Made by a program: the position numbers and the translations under genes
Part shown: positions 1 to 10,072 of the stretch, in pieces
How the letters are laid out: each line of letters opens with the position of its first letter
Numbering within the stretch: position 1 is the stretch's first letter
NCBI GenBank assembly: GCA_027621915.1
Contig: JAQCAD010000007.1
Coordinates: 33,323-97,322, forward strand
Source of the DNA: Pseudomonadota bacterium
Lineage (GTDB): Bacteria > Pseudomonadota > Gammaproteobacteria > Steroidobacterales > Woeseiaceae
Length of the DNA: 64,000 bases
Direction: 5' to 3'
The notes under the pieces: model-generated
The model's database searches: none
What the model was told of the DNA's origin: nothing
The model's input: the letters and a program-made list of their open reading frames with translations, nothing else

Positions 1-92
1 ATACAGTTAGGACAAGATGCGTACGCGCCGTCGGTCGATAATACATTAAACACGCCGGCTCATACGCTCGCCTGCAAGAATAAAGAGACAAC

Positions 93-1427
93 GTGACGCC
101 AGAAGAACCAACAACGCCGTCCCGACAGAAAATCATCGCATGGATTTCGCGCGCGCTGGGTATTGAACCTGGCGAATTTGCTGCGGTCGCGTGGTCTTTC
201 GTCTATTTCTTTTGCCTCCTGTCATCTTATTACATGCTGCGCTCGGTGCGTGAAGCGATGGCAATTGTCAGTGGCGTCAGGAACATCCCGTGGCTGTTCA
301 CGGGCACGTTCATACTGATGCTTCTTGCGACGCCGGTCTTTGGCTGGATAACGTCGAGATATCCACGGCGTACGTTCCTGCCCTGGATTTATTACTTCTT
401 CATTTCAAATATTCTGGTTTTTTTCGTCGTATTCACTTACGCCCAGAACAATGAGATCAGCCAGGTGTGGATCAGTCGCGCATTCTTTGTCTGGCTGAGC
501 GTTTTCAATTTATTCGTTGTGTCGGTCTTCTGGAGCTTCATGGCGGATATCTATTCCCGGCAACAAAGCAGGCGACTCTTCGGCGTGATCTCGGCTGGCG
601 GCAGCACCGGCGCGCTTATCGGCCCGATTATTACCAGTTCTTTGGTTACGCGCATAGGATTTCAAAATCTTTTGCCACTGTCTGCTTTGTTGCTGCTTTT
701 AGCGGTTTATTGTGTCTATCAGCTTCGTTACTGGGTTAGAGGGCGCGAGACAAATACTGCCGAGACAAAGCAAATTGGTGACGACTCGCAGTTAATTGGT
801 GGCAGCGCATGGGCGGGCGTCAGATTTGTGCTGACAACTCCATACTTCGCAGCCATCGCGTTTGCACTTGCGTGCGCCAATTTCCTCGGCGGTGCGACTT
901 ACATGTATATGGCCGAAATGGTCAGTATTACGTTCGAGGGAACGGACCGGCAAACGCAGATTTTTGCCATAATGGATGCAATGATTAACGCTTTGTCCTT
1001 CATCGGACAACTATTAATCGTCAAATATTCAGTAAAGAAACTTGGCATCGGTGGCACGTTGTTTTTATTGCCACTTGTGTCTGTTGTCGGCTTTGCTCTG
1101 CTCGCTATCAACCCTGTATTTATCATTATTGCAGGCCTGCAGGTTTTACGTCGTTCACTGGGTTTCGGATTCTCCAAGCCAACCAGTGACATGCTCTATT
1201 CGGTTGTCTCGAAGGAAGCGAAATACAAAGCCAAAAATTTCATTGATACTGCCGTCTATCGTGGCTGGGATGTCGTTTCGACGTGGACAATTCGATTCAT
1301 TGGGGGCATTGGTTTGAGCGGAGTCGCGATGGTATGTGTGCCGATTGCCGTGATCTGGGGCCTGGTAGTGATCTGGATTGGACGAGAGTACAAGCGACGC
1401 GATCTCGAATTGTCGCCCAATGCTTGA
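93..1427 (+). CDS. MFS-type membrane transporter (ATP/ADP-carrier-like subgroup)
   Basis: Polytopic inner-membrane protein of 444 aa, about 12 hydrophobic segments starting near residue 30. The N-terminal motif FFCLLSSYYMLRSVREAM resembles the NTP/NDP-exchange (TLC) branch of major facilitator proteins, and a basic loop (residues about 85-93, SRYPRRT) follows the second or third helix as in MFS carriers. The start is GTG, and the gene overlaps the next one by 8 bp, so the two are probably cotranscribed. Substrate cannot be read from the sequence. A nucleotide carrier is only one option, and a general MFS exporter is as likely. Confidence 0.8.
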   Translation: MTPEEPTTPSRQKIIAWISRALGIEPGEFAAVAWSFVYFFCLLSSYYMLRSVREAMAIVSGVRNIPWLFTGTFILMLLATPVFGWITSRYPRRTFLPWIYYFFISNILVFFVVFTYAQNNEISQVWISRAFFVWLSVFNLFVVSVFWSFMADIYSRQQSRRLFGVISAGGSTGALIGPIITSSLVTRIGFQNLLPLSALLLLLAVYCVYQLRYWVRGRETNTAETKQIGDDSQLIGGSAWAGVRFVLTTPYFAAIAFALACANFLGGATYMYMAEMVSITFEGTDRQTQIFAIMDAMINALSFIGQLLIVKYSVKKLGIGGTLFLLPLVSVVGFALLAINPVFIIIAGLQVLRRSLGFGFSKPTSDMLYSVVSKEAKYKAKNFIDTAVYRGWDVVSTWTIRFIGGIGLSGVAMVCVPIAVIWGLVVIWIGREYKRRDLELSPNA

Positions 1428-1845
1428 TGCTAGCCTCGCTCGAAGACTCGGCGCGGCGCTGTATGACGGCCTGCTCGTGTTAGCACTTATGTTTCTTGTC
1501 ACGCTGCCATTTATTGCTATCCGGGATGGCGAGCCGGTCGAACCTGGGCAGGGCCCATATCGAATCGCCCTGTTCGTTACCGCCTATTTTTTCTTCGTCG
1601 GCTTCTGGTCAAGATACGGACGAACACTCGGTATGCAATCGTGGGGTCTGCAACTTGAAACAGCGAAAGGCGAAAAACCGGATATCGCGCGCTCCAGTTT
1701 GCGTTTCTTCGCCGCCGTGCTATCGCTGATCCCGTTGGGTCTGGGATTCTGGTGGCAACTATGGGATAAAGATGGTCAAACCTGGCATGACCGAATATCC
1801 GGCACTCGGCTCAGGTTCTATCCCAAATCCGGCGCCGAATTGTAG
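1420..1845 (+). CDS. RDD family membrane protein
   Basis: Small membrane protein of 141 aa with the RDD signature: A-R-R-L-G-A-A-L-Y-D near the N terminus, a central GRTLGMQSWGL motif, and a C-terminal W-H-D-R-I-S-GT motif. It has three or four hydrophobic stretches. The ATG at 1420 puts the RDD motif a few residues from the start. An upstream TTG in frame at 1378 lies inside the preceding gene and is less likely. The start overlaps the transporter stop by 8 bp. RDD proteins are common and mostly of unknown function. Some are linked to ion transport, but nothing here shows that. Confidence 0.85.
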   Translation: MLDASLARRLGAALYDGLLVLALMFLVTLPFIAIRDGEPVEPGQGPYRIALFVTAYFFFVGFWSRYGRTLGMQSWGLQLETAKGEKPDIARSSLRFFAAVLSLIPLGLGFWWQLWDKDGQTWHDRISGTRLRFYPKSGAEL

Positions 1846-1872
1846 TTTGAATTTGCAGTAAGCGTGACTGTC

Positions 1873-2937
1873 TTAGCGCACGCGTGTCAACGCAAAACTC
1901 GTGACACCAAGTAAAGCCACGGAGGGCAACCAGGCGAAAACCGCCGGGTTCAGTCTGAAAACCTGGCCTGAGTTTGCGAGCATCTCGCTGGCCAGAAAAT
2001 AGGCAAGTCCAATGAGTACGCCCAGCATAAGGCGCCCACCAGACCCTGCTGATCGCAATGATCCGAAGACGAACGCGAGTGCGAGCACCGGCATAATAAT
2101 TACTGTCACGGTCCTCGCGATTCTTGACCACAATTCCGTCTCATAACGTTGCGAATCAAGTTCGTTTCTCTTCAAGTAAGCGATGTAGGTAAGCAGGCCA
2201 CGCGCTGACAAACTGACCGGCTTAACCAGTGTAATACCCAACATGTCTGCATCAAGATCGAATGACTCCACGGCTACGGAAGATTCCACAACCTGCACAG
2301 AATCATTTTGGAACCGGGTTTCCTTGACGTTTTCAAGAATCCATTTATCGGAATCGTCGATTCCGGAATTCTCCGCCCTCGCGATCGCACCGAGTGAATT
2401 GTCATCGTTAAAACGAAACACGTAGAGCGTTCCAAATTCGAACTCTGAATTTATTTTCTCCAGGTGAAGAATGACGGGACCGTCCTTTACCCATGTTGCA
2501 CTGCCGAAATCTCGATCCTCCTGCTCAAATCTCGCCTCGTCGCGCATAGTCCTGGCGAAATAATCCAGAGGCGGCCCGATGTATTCACCGACCAGCGCCA
2601 TCATAATCATCAACACTGTGCCTGAAAGCGCAACCATTCCCGCAAGCATTGCTATGGAGAGACCCGCTGTGCGCATGACAACCAGTTCACTGTTGTTTGC
2701 CAATGCGCCAAGCCCCAGCAATGCGCCAATGAGTGCGGCTATCGGAAACATCTCGAACGACAACTGCGGCAATCGAAGTATAGTGAACAGGAGCGCCTCC
2801 GGGATCCCGTAGGCCCCCTGGGTCGATTCGAGTTGCCCGATAAACTCGAATAAACCGGCGAGCGCGAGCAGAACGAGCATGACCAGCAAGGTGCTGCTCA
2901 ATATCGCTCGCATTAAATAGTTGGCTAGAAGAGTCAA
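1873..2937 (-). CDS. lptG: LPS export ABC transporter permease LptG
   Basis: Inner-membrane permease of the LptB2FG complex, which extracts lipopolysaccharide from the inner membrane and passes it to LptC. Read from TTG at 2937 the protein is 354 aa, the usual LptG length. Hydrophobic segments cluster at both ends around a soluble periplasmic beta-jellyroll region, as in the YjgP/YjgQ family. The TTG start overlaps the lptF TGA stop (TTGA), so translation is probably coupled. A longer reading with an N-terminal extension to 3030 is open but would lie inside lptF and lacks family resemblance. The gene converges with the RDD gene across a 27-bp gap. Confidence 0.93.
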   Translation of the reverse strand: MTLLANYLMRAILSSTLLVMLVLLALAGLFEFIGQLESTQGAYGIPEALLFTILRLPQLSFEMFPIAALIGALLGLGALANNSELVVMRTAGLSIAMLAGMVALSGTVLMIMMALVGEYIGPPLDYFARTMRDEARFEQEDRDFGSATWVKDGPVILHLEKINSEFEFGTLYVFRFNDDNSLGAIARAENSGIDDSDKWILENVKETRFQNDSVQVVESSVAVESFDLDADMLGITLVKPVSLSARGLLTYIAYLKRNELDSQRYETELWSRIARTVTVIIMPVLALAFVFGSLRSAGSGGRLMLGVLIGLAYFLASEMLANSGQVFRLNPAVFAWLPSVALLGVTSFALTRVR

Positions 2938-4028
2938 TTTCCAGCCGTCCGAGAAAAAATGCGTCGATGTACGCCATTTTGCAACGCGAGCAAAGTAAGC
3001 GCCGCAGAAAACATCAATCCGTGAACCCACCAGAGACCGAGCTGTACCGGAACCACTTCCTGCTCCAGCCAGGCTTTTCCTGCGCTAAGGAGATTGAAGT
3101 AAATGATGAAAACAAGCAGGCCAATCGCGAGGCGTCCGTAACGCCCTTGCCTGGGTTGGCTTCGGCTAAGCGGAACGGCGAGCATCGCCAAGATAATTGT
3201 TGCAAGCGGAATCCCGATGCGCCAGTGCAATTCCGCAAGCTCAAGTATTGCAGTCGATGCAATAAGGTCGGCAGTTCGCATCGCCCTGGGTTCAAGATTC
3301 GGATCTTCCATGTCCGGCAACCTATAGGGAATGCCGTGTTCTGCAAATTCCATTACGCGAAAGTCTGCGGTTCCGGGGACGCCTTCGTACCGGCGTCCGT
3401 CATGAAGTACAAAAAAACGTGTATTCGGATCGTCCGATTCGACCTGCTCTCCTCGTTCGGCAATTACAACCTCAACCCCGTTATCCGTTCTGCGCTGCAA
3501 GAACACGTTCTCGATAGCACCGTCTTCGGAAATATTTTCGGCATAGACGACGGAACCCTGCCGACTGTCGCTGGTAAATCGCCCCGGCTCGATACTGGAT
3601 AGATCAGCCTGACGTCGCGCCTCGAGCCCGATACGTTCAATCTCGCTCAGCGCCATGGGCGATACGTCTGTCGATAGCCAGCCGACTGCCAGCGCGAGTG
3701 GAATCAGGAGCCATGAAAGTGGGCGATAAATATCAATCGGCCCGACCCCGCACGCCATCATCGCGGGCATTTCGCTGTCGCGATACAGTCGGCCCAATGC
3801 AAGCATGATCGAAAGGAAAAGCCCGATCGGGACAAGAATCGTCAGGTATTGCAACGCGGTGAGGCCGATGATCTGGAATATGGCCTCTTTGGGCAATTTG
3901 TCTTTCGCTACGTCGCCTAAAACACGGGCAAACTGGTTCGTCAGCAAGATGGCAAGCAACACCATTGTAACCGCCAGCCAGGATTGGGCGATTTCACGAA
4001 ATATGTATCGATCAAGAATACGAAACAT
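2934..4028 (-). CDS. lptF: LPS export ABC transporter permease LptF
   Basis: 364 aa, the usual size for LptF. The N terminus MFRILDRYIFREIAQSW is characteristic. Transmembrane segments lie near residues 15-35, 55-80 and 100-120 and again in the last 100 residues, around a periplasmic domain. It pairs with LptG and the ATPase LptB to drive LPS transport; lptB is not in this window. It is the first gene of the minus-strand pair and divergent from pepA, the standard arrangement in gammaproteobacteria. Confidence 0.95.
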   Translation of the reverse strand: MFRILDRYIFREIAQSWLAVTMVLLAILLTNQFARVLGDVAKDKLPKEAIFQIIGLTALQYLTILVPIGLFLSIMLALGRLYRDSEMPAMMACGVGPIDIYRPLSWLLIPLALAVGWLSTDVSPMALSEIERIGLEARRQADLSSIEPGRFTSDSRQGSVVYAENISEDGAIENVFLQRRTDNGVEVVIAERGEQVESDDPNTRFFVLHDGRRYEGVPGTADFRVMEFAEHGIPYRLPDMEDPNLEPRAMRTADLIASTAILELAELHWRIGIPLATIILAMLAVPLSRSQPRQGRYGRLAIGLLVFIIYFNLLSAGKAWLEQEVVPVQLGLWWVHGLMFSAALTLLALQNGVHRRIFSRTAGN

Positions 4029-4261
4029 GGCTATACCGGTGATTTTCCTGACTTTTGGACATCTGGAATCGCGCCATGTTCGGCGGGATCGGGTAGACTA
4101 CCGCTTTTGATTTGTCTGCGACAGCCTTTGGGCCCACGGCCCGCTAGCGGCGACCAACAATAATCAGAGGCGGAGCCTCCAACGCAGTTATGCCCACGGA
4201 TTCAATGCCTAAGGCGTACCGATAATCGTGGACGAACCGACTGATCCAGGAGTCCTTCCGT
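4029..4261. promoter_or_regulatory. lptF/pepA divergent intergenic region
   Basis: The 233 bp between the divergent starts must carry promoters for both operons. A TAGACT box preceded by GGG near 4095 is a candidate -10 element for pepA. A small perfect hairpin (GAGGC, GGA, GCCTC) lies at 4167-4179. AGGAG at 4248-4252 is a good ribosome binding site for pepA. No operator could be assigned. Confidence 0.35.
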
Positions 4262-5758
4262 ATGGAATTGTTAACTACCACCGGTGCCGCATCCCGCAAA
4301 ACAGGCGACTGCATAATTGTCGGAGTTTACGAGAATGGCCATATCGGGGTTGCGGCATCGAATATCGATTCTGCCAGCAATGGCGCGATCAGCAAGCTTG
4401 TGCGGCTTGGCGATGTAACCGGCAGTCCGGGTAGCAGTATCCTGATCAGCGATCTTCCCGGCGTTCGTGCCAGGCGAGTGCTGATCGTTGGTCTTGGCAA
4501 AAAAAGTAATTTCAATGTAAGCCAGTTTCGACGTGCATTGGGGACCGCAGCGGCCAAAATTCAGGACAGCAAGATTCGAGAGATCACCAGCTACCTGAGC
4601 CTCGAGGACGTCTCCGGCACGAACCATTACTACCTTGCGCGTTATACGATTGAAACATTTTGCAATTCGTTATACCGATTCACTGAAACCAAGAGCATCA
4701 AAAAGTTACGACGTCCCGCACTCCGCAAATTTTGTATTGCGACGAGCTCGCGGTCCGATGCGATCAGAGTGCTAAAAGGCGCGGAGCACGCCCAGGCTAT
4801 CGTCGCTGGAATGTCGCTGGCGAAAGATCTTGGCAACCTTCCGCCGAATGTTTGCACTCCGGCGCACCTTGCCCGGACTGCACAGTTGATCGCGAAAAAA
4901 CACAAAAGCATAGCGACCAGGGTGCTTGGTGAATCCGAAATCAAACGGCTGGGGATGAATTCCTTCTTATCCGTAACCAGCGGCAGTGCTTTACCTGCAA
5001 AACTGATAATCATGCAATACAAGGGCGCAGGAAAAGCCAGACCACTCGTGTTCGTGGGCAAAGGAATCACATTTGATGCCGGCGGAATTTCGCTGAAACC
5101 GGGCCCGGGCATGGATGAAATGAAATTTGATATGTGCGGTGCGGCTGCCGTCATCGCGACGATGACAGTTGTTGCGAGCCTGAAACTACCTATCAATCTT
5201 ACTGTTGTTGTCCCCGCCTGTGAAAACCTTCCCAGCGGCACAGCAACTCGGCCTGGCGACATCGTAACCAGCATGTCAGGCAAGACGATCGAGATTCTCA
5301 ATACTGACGCTGAAGGTCGTTTAATCCTGTGCGACGCGCTGACCTATGCGCGGCGCTTTAAGCCGGAAACCATAATAGACGTGGCCACATTGACTGGAGC
5401 CTGCGTTGTCGCGTTGGGGCACCATCGTACGGCGGTAATGAGCCGTAGCGACGATTTGGCCGGACAGCTAACCGCAGCAGGGATCGGTGCGGATGACCGT
5501 GCCTGGCATATGCCGCTTGCTGACGAATACGCACAGCAGCTCGATAGTAATTTTGCGGATTTTGCGAATGTCGGTGGTCGTGACGGCGGCGCCATTACTG
5601 CCGCGTGCTTCCTCAGTAAATTCACCGAGGGATTGAACTGGGCACATCTGGATATTGCCGGCACCGCTTGGCGATCTGGCAGCGCCAAAGGCAGCACCGG
5701 CCGGCCAGTTCCCTTGCTGTCAGAGTTTATTCTAAGGCGCGCGCGCGCTATTCCTTAA
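4262..5758 (+). CDS. pepA: Leucyl aminopeptidase PepA (M17)
   Basis: Cytosolic two-metal aminopeptidase of 498 aa. The canonical M17 core is complete: GKGITFDAGGISLKP (metal ligands Lys and Asp, then the catalytic Lys), then the FDMCGAAAV segment with the next Asp, and NTDAEGR (Asp and Glu ligands, catalytic Arg). PepA homologues in enterobacteria also bind DNA in cer/Xer recombination and pyrimidine regulation; whether this one does is unknown. AGGAG lies 9 bp before the ATG. It leads the pepA-holC-valS run, where holC starts 3 nt after its stop codon. Confidence 0.95.
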   Translation: MELLTTTGAASRKTGDCIIVGVYENGHIGVAASNIDSASNGAISKLVRLGDVTGSPGSSILISDLPGVRARRVLIVGLGKKSNFNVSQFRRALGTAAAKIQDSKIREITSYLSLEDVSGTNHYYLARYTIETFCNSLYRFTETKSIKKLRRPALRKFCIATSSRSDAIRVLKGAEHAQAIVAGMSLAKDLGNLPPNVCTPAHLARTAQLIAKKHKSIATRVLGESEIKRLGMNSFLSVTSGSALPAKLIIMQYKGAGKARPLVFVGKGITFDAGGISLKPGPGMDEMKFDMCGAAAVIATMTVVASLKLPINLTVVVPACENLPSGTATRPGDIVTSMSGKTIEILNTDAEGRLILCDALTYARRFKPETIIDVATLTGACVVALGHHRTAVMSRSDDLAGQLTAAGIGADDRAWHMPLADEYAQQLDSNFADFANVGGRDGGAITAACFLSKFTEGLNWAHLDIAGTAWRSGSAKGSTGRPVPLLSEFILRRARAIP

Positions 5759-5760
5759 TC

Positions 5761-6189
5761 GTGTCAAAAGTCGATTTTTACGTACTACCCGGCAGCGGGG
5801 AAATATCACGGCAGCAGTTTGCCTGTCGGCTGGCTGAGAAAGCCTATCGGCTCGATAACAGCGTACACATTCATGTTGCTGATCATGAGAGCCTTCAGAT
5901 ACTCGACGACCTGCTGTGGACTTTTCGTGACGGCAGTTTCGTACCGCACGAAGTCATCGATGCGGTGCATAGCAAAGCTGGTACGCCGGTGACCATTGGC
6001 TGTGTCGAGTCGTTGCTGCCCGGCTGTGATCTGCTGATCAACCTAAGCCATTCGATTCCGAAATCCGCATCGTCTTTTCCGCGCGTGGCAGAAGTTGTAA
6101 CCTCAGACGAAGAAAGCAAGGCCGAGAGCCGGAAACGCTTCGTTGATTATCGAGATCAGGGACATTCACTCGACACCCACAAACTTTGA
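5761..6189 (+). CDS. holC: DNA polymerase III chi subunit
   Basis: 142 aa from the GTG at 5761, close to the 147 aa of E. coli HolC. The N terminus SKVDFYVLPG and the internal LLWTFRDGSFVPHE motif are typical. Chi joins the clamp-loader complex through psi and contacts single-stranded DNA binding protein on the lagging strand. It starts 2 nt after pepA and precedes valS, the conserved gammaproteobacterial order. A longer reading from 5668 would overlap pepA by 90 bp and adds no family-like sequence. Confidence 0.93.
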   Translation: MSKVDFYVLPGSGEISRQQFACRLAEKAYRLDNSVHIHVADHESLQILDDLLWTFRDGSFVPHEVIDAVHSKAGTPVTIGCVESLLPGCDLLINLSHSIPKSASSFPRVAEVVTSDEESKAESRKRFVDYRDQGHSLDTHKL

Positions 6190-6246
6190 CCAAAACGTAT
6201 AGACACTTTTAGCTTTGCGCGAGGCAGAGACAAAAGTGGAGGTTCC

Positions 6247-9003
6247 ATGGATAAATCGTACCGCCCAAAGGACATAGAACAGCGCCAGTATGAGCGCTGG
6301 GAAAATAATGGCTGGTTCGCGCCGGCTGGCGATGGCGAGCCCTATTGCATTGTCATCCCGCCGCCCAATGTCACTGGAACCCTGCATATGGGCCACGCAT
6401 TCCAGGACACGATCATGGATGCACTGATCCGCTACAACCGCATGTCAGGGAAGAAAACGCTCTGGCAACCCGGAATGGATCATGCGGGCATCGCGACTCA
6501 AATGGTCGTTGAGCGCCAGCTGAATGGTGAGGGCAAGTCACGCGTAGAGCTGGGGCGAGAGAAATTTGTAGAACGCACGTGGAAATGGAAGGCGGAATCC
6601 GGCGGCCAGATCGCCAATCAATTTCGGCGGATGGGCGCGTCACTGGATTGGGGGCGCGATTGCTTCACCATGGACGACAAACTGTCGGCCGCGGTAATAG
6701 AAGCGTTCGTTCGACTTTATGACGACGGTCTGATCTATCGCGGCAAGCGGCTGGTCAACTGGGATCCGGTCTTGCATACCGCGTTATCCGATCTCGAAGT
6801 TTTGCAGACCGAAGAGCCCGGAAATCTCTGGCACTTTCGTTATCCACTCGCTTCTGGCAAAGGCTATTTGGTCGTCGCCACCACGCGCCCCGAGACGATG
6901 CTGGGCGATAGTGCAGTTGCTGTTCATCCTGAAGATGATCGATACAGAGATCTGATCGGTCAGGAAATAATCCTCCCATTGGTCGGTCGCCGCATTCCCG
7001 TCATTGCCGACGACTACGTCGACCCGGAATTTGGTACCGGCTGCGTCAAAATCACGCCCGCGCATGACTTTAATGATTACGAAATCGGCAAGCGCCACAA
7101 CCTCACCGAATACAACATTTTGAGCGAGGACGCAGCCATTAACGATCTGGCTCCGGAACCCTATCGCGGCATGGATCGCTTTGACGCACGCAAGAAGGTG
7201 GTGTCAGATCTGGACGCGTTGGGATTGCTCGACAAGGTGGAGGATTACGAACAGAAATTGCCGCGCGGCGATCGTAGCGGCGCGATCATCGAACCATTTC
7301 TAACTGATCAATGGTATGTCGATATCAAGCCGCTGGCCGAACCGGCTATTAAGGCAGTCGAAGATGGCCGAATTAAATTCGTGCCGGAAAATTGGTCGAA
7401 AACGTATTTCGAATGGATGTACAACATTCAAGATTGGTGCATCAGCCGCCAGCTCTGGTGGGGTCACCGCATTCCGGCGTGGTATGACAATGACGGCACC
7501 ATCTACGTCGGTCGCGACGAGCAGGAAGCACGCGATAAGCATAAATTAGGCGACGACGTCGTTCTGCGTCAGGACGATGACGTCCTGGATACCTGGTTCT
7601 CATCAGCCTTGTGGCCTTTCAGTACACAAGGATGGCCTGAAAATACCGAGTCACTAAATGCGTATTACCCCGGCAATGTCCTCGTAACAGGGTTTGACAT
7701 CATTTTCTTTTGGGTTGCCCGCATGATTATGATGGGTCTCAAGTTCATGGATGACGTGCCCTTTCGCGAAGTCTACATTCACGGTCTGATCCGGGATCCC
7801 GAAGGCCAGAAAATGTCCAAGTCCAAGGGCAATGTACTCGATCCGCTCGATCTGATCGACGGCGTCAATCTGGACACATTGATCAGGAAACGCACTACCG
7901 GCCTGATGCAATCCCATCTATTGCCAAAGATTGAGGCGGGTACCAGGAAACAATTTCCGGACGGCATCGAAGAGTTCGGCGCTGATGCGCTGCGTTTCAC
8001 GTTTGCATCATTGGCAACCACCGGCAGAGATATTCGCTTCGACGTTGGTCGGATCGATGGCTACAAGAATTTTTGCAACAAGCTTTGGAATGCGTCCCGC
8101 TACGTGATGATGAATACGGAGGCGCTCGATGATGGTGAGGTCGAATTCAGTACGGCTGATCGCTGGATTCGATCGCGAATGCAATTAACCGCATCGTCAA
8201 TGGAAGAATATTTCAATACGTATCGACTCGATCTCGCGGCCGCAGCCATTTACGATTTTACGTGGCACGAGTTTTGCGACTGGTATCTCGAACTGTCGAA
8301 ACCTGTTCTGCAATCAGATGAATCGACGGACGCGGAGAAGCGCGGCACCCGGAGGACCCTCATCGAGACCCTTGAATCGATCCTTCGAATGCTTCACCCG
8401 CTGATGCCCTTTATTACCGATGAAATCTGGGGACAGGTAGCACCACGAGCGGGAGTCGCCGGCGACACTATCATGTTGCGACCGTTTCCCCAGGCAGACG
8501 TCGCGAAGCGCGACGCCGCTGCGGAATCGGAACTGGAATGGGTTAAACAGTTCATTCTTGGAATCCGGCAGATTCGCGGCGAAATGGACATTTCTCCGGG
8601 TAAAGCAGTACCGGTATTGTTAGAACAACATAGCGAACTGGACGTTCAGCTTGCAAAGCGAAATTTGCGACTGCTGCAGCGCGTAGGACGAGTTGAATCT
8701 GTACGGGTTCTTGCCGACGGAGAAGAGGCGCCACTATCGGCGACTGCCTTGCATGGCAATATGCGATTGCTGGTGCCAATGGCAGACCTGATCGACACAC
8801 AGGCCGAAATTCAACGCCTTGAAAAGCAGTACGAGAAAGTCGCTGTAGATCTTGCACGCAGTCAAAGCAAACTGGAAAACGCCAATTTTGTGAACAATGC
8901 GCCAGAGGCCGTGGTCATACAGGAAAAGCAACGAGTAACGGACTTCGGGCAGCAGTTGGCGCAGCTCGATGAACAGTTGGCCCGGCTTCGTACACTCAAG
9001 TAA
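6247..9003 (+). CDS. valS: Valyl-tRNA synthetase
   Basis: Class I aminoacyl-tRNA synthetase of 918 aa, slightly shorter than the E. coli enzyme (951). The HIGH-type motif is [15 protein letters not shown] (about residues 38-52) and the KMSKS motif is [10 protein letters not shown] (about 519-528). The editing CP1 domain contains [10 protein letters not shown]. The C-terminal 80 residues form the coiled coil typical of ValRS. A strong GGAGG sits 4 bp before the ATG. Confidence 0.98.
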   Translation: MDKSYRPKDIEQRQYERWENNGWFAPAGDGEPYCIVIPPPNVTGTLHMGHAFQDTIMDALIRYNRMSGKKTLWQPGMDHAGIATQMVVERQLNGEGKSRVELGREKFVERTWKWKAESGGQIANQFRRMGASLDWGRDCFTMDDKLSAAVIEAFVRLYDDGLIYRGKRLVNWDPVLHTALSDLEVLQTEEPGNLWHFRYPLASGKGYLVVATTRPETMLGDSAVAVHPEDDRYRDLIGQEIILPLVGRRIPVIADDYVDPEFGTGCVKITPAHDFNDYEIGKRHNLTEYNILSEDAAINDLAPEPYRGMDRFDARKKVVSDLDALGLLDKVEDYEQKLPRGDRSGAIIEPFLTDQWYVDIKPLAEPAIKAVEDGRIKFVPENWSKTYFEWMYNIQDWCISRQLWWGHRIPAWYDNDGTIYVGRDEQEARDKHKLGDDVVLRQDDDVLDTWFSSALWPFSTQGWPENTESLNAYYPGNVLVTGFDIIFFWVARMIMMGLKFMDDVPFREVYIHGLIRDPEGQKMSKSKGNVLDPLDLIDGVNLDTLIRKRTTGLMQSHLLPKIEAGTRKQFPDGIEEFGADALRFTFASLATTGRDIRFDVGRIDGYKNFCNKLWNASRYVMMNTEALDDGEVEFSTADRWIRSRMQLTASSMEEYFNTYRLDLAAAAIYDFTWHEFCDWYLELSKPVLQSDESTDAEKRGTRRTLIETLESILRMLHPLMPFITDEIWGQVAPRAGVAGDTIMLRPFPQADVAKRDAAAESELEWVKQFILGIRQIRGEMDISPGKAVPVLLEQHSELDVQLAKRNLRLLQRVGRVESVRVLADGEEAPLSATALHGNMRLLVPMADLIDTQAEIQRLEKQYEKVAVDLARSQSKLENANFVNNAPEAVVIQEKQRVTDFGQQLAQLDEQLARLRTLK

Positions 9004-9106
9004 CGGTATTTTGGGGAACAGTTCACAATCCTGACCCCACCGGAGTGCATTGCGTCGTGCTATTAGCGACTATTGGTCATAATTCAGCTGGGCTAAGGAA
9101 ATGATC

Positions 9107-10072
9107 ATGCAGCAGGGCAATACCCTGGAGAAACTGCCACTGAGCGGCGATAAGCTAAAGGTTGCACTGGTGGCCGCTCGCCAGTCGCTGGGCAACATCA
9201 TACTGGGCAAGAATAGTGAAATTGCGCTCGCCCTCGCCTGTCTGCTGGCCCGCGGACATTTGTTAATTGAAGACTTGCCTGGTCTGGGCAAAACCATCCT
9301 GGCACAGTCCCTGGCCCGCGTGCTGGGACTCAGTTTCCAGCGCATACAATTCACCAGTGACCTGTTACCCGCTGACATCGTTGGAGTGTCTATTTTCAGG
9401 CAGGAAAGCGGCGAATTTGAATTTCAACGCGGACCGATCTTCGCGGAGCTGGTTCTCGCGGACGAAGTGAACCGTGCAACACCAAAAGCCCAAAGCGCCC
9501 TGCTCGAAGCGATGGAAGAGCGCCAAGTGTCGGTGGACGGACAAACTCATAGTCTGCCCTCGCCTTATTTCGTTGTCGCTACTCAGAACCCTTCTGATCA
9601 GATCGGAACATTTCCCTTGCCAGAATCTCAGCTGGATCGATTTCTCATGCGACTGGAACTCGGTTACCCGAACGAAGAAAACGAGCGCGCGTTACTGACC
9701 GGAACTGACCGGCGGCAACTTCTCGCAGAGGTCGGGCCGGTACTGAATCCCGAGGTGCTCGCAGCACTGCAGGATGCTGTGGCAAAAGTACACATGACAG
9801 ACCCGCTTATCGACTACATTCAGGCACTTGTGCGCTTCACGCGCGAATCCCCTGATATCGAAACAGGATTGTCGCCGCGCGGCGCACTTGCATTGGTCGC
9901 GGCGGCCAGGGCGCATGCCTATGTGGAAAGTCATTCCGGTGTCTTCCCTGATGACGTACAAGCCGTCTTTGCATCCGTCGCCGGGCATCGCCTGAAACCT
10001 GCCAGTAGCTCGGCGTACCGAACGCCGGCGGAACTGAGTCGGTATGTCCTCGACAACGTCCACATACCTTGA
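9107..10072 (+). CDS. MoxR family AAA+ ATPase
   Basis: 321 aa. Walker A is GLPGLGKT (about residue 60). Walker B plus the MoxR signature reads ADEVNRATPKAQSALLEAMEE, and sensor I is ATQNP. MoxR ATPases act as chaperones for cofactor insertion or complex assembly. With a following DUF58 gene and a DUF3488 transglutaminase this is a widespread three-gene set whose role is not settled. AAGGA at 9095-9099 favours the ATG at 9107 over the one at 9101. The 3' end overlaps the DUF58 gene by 29 bp. Confidence 0.93.
   Translation: MQQGNTLEKLPLSGDKLKVALVAARQSLGNIILGKNSEIALALACLLARGHLLIEDLPGLGKTILAQSLARVLGLSFQRIQFTSDLLPADIVGVSIFRQESGEFEFQRGPIFAELVLADEVNRATPKAQSALLEAMEERQVSVDGQTHSLPSPYFVVATQNPSDQIGTFPLPESQLDRFLMRLELGYPNEENERALLTGTDRRQLLAEVGPVLNPEVLAALQDAVAKVHMTDPLIDYIQALVRFTRESPDIETGLSPRGALALVAAARAHAYVESHSGVFPDDVQAVFASVAGHRLKPASSSAYRTPAELSRYVLDNVHIP

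Noticed and set aside
1..92. End of an upstream gene at the window edge
   Set aside because: Stops occur in the frames and no family sequence can be read in 92 bp; nothing supportable was found.
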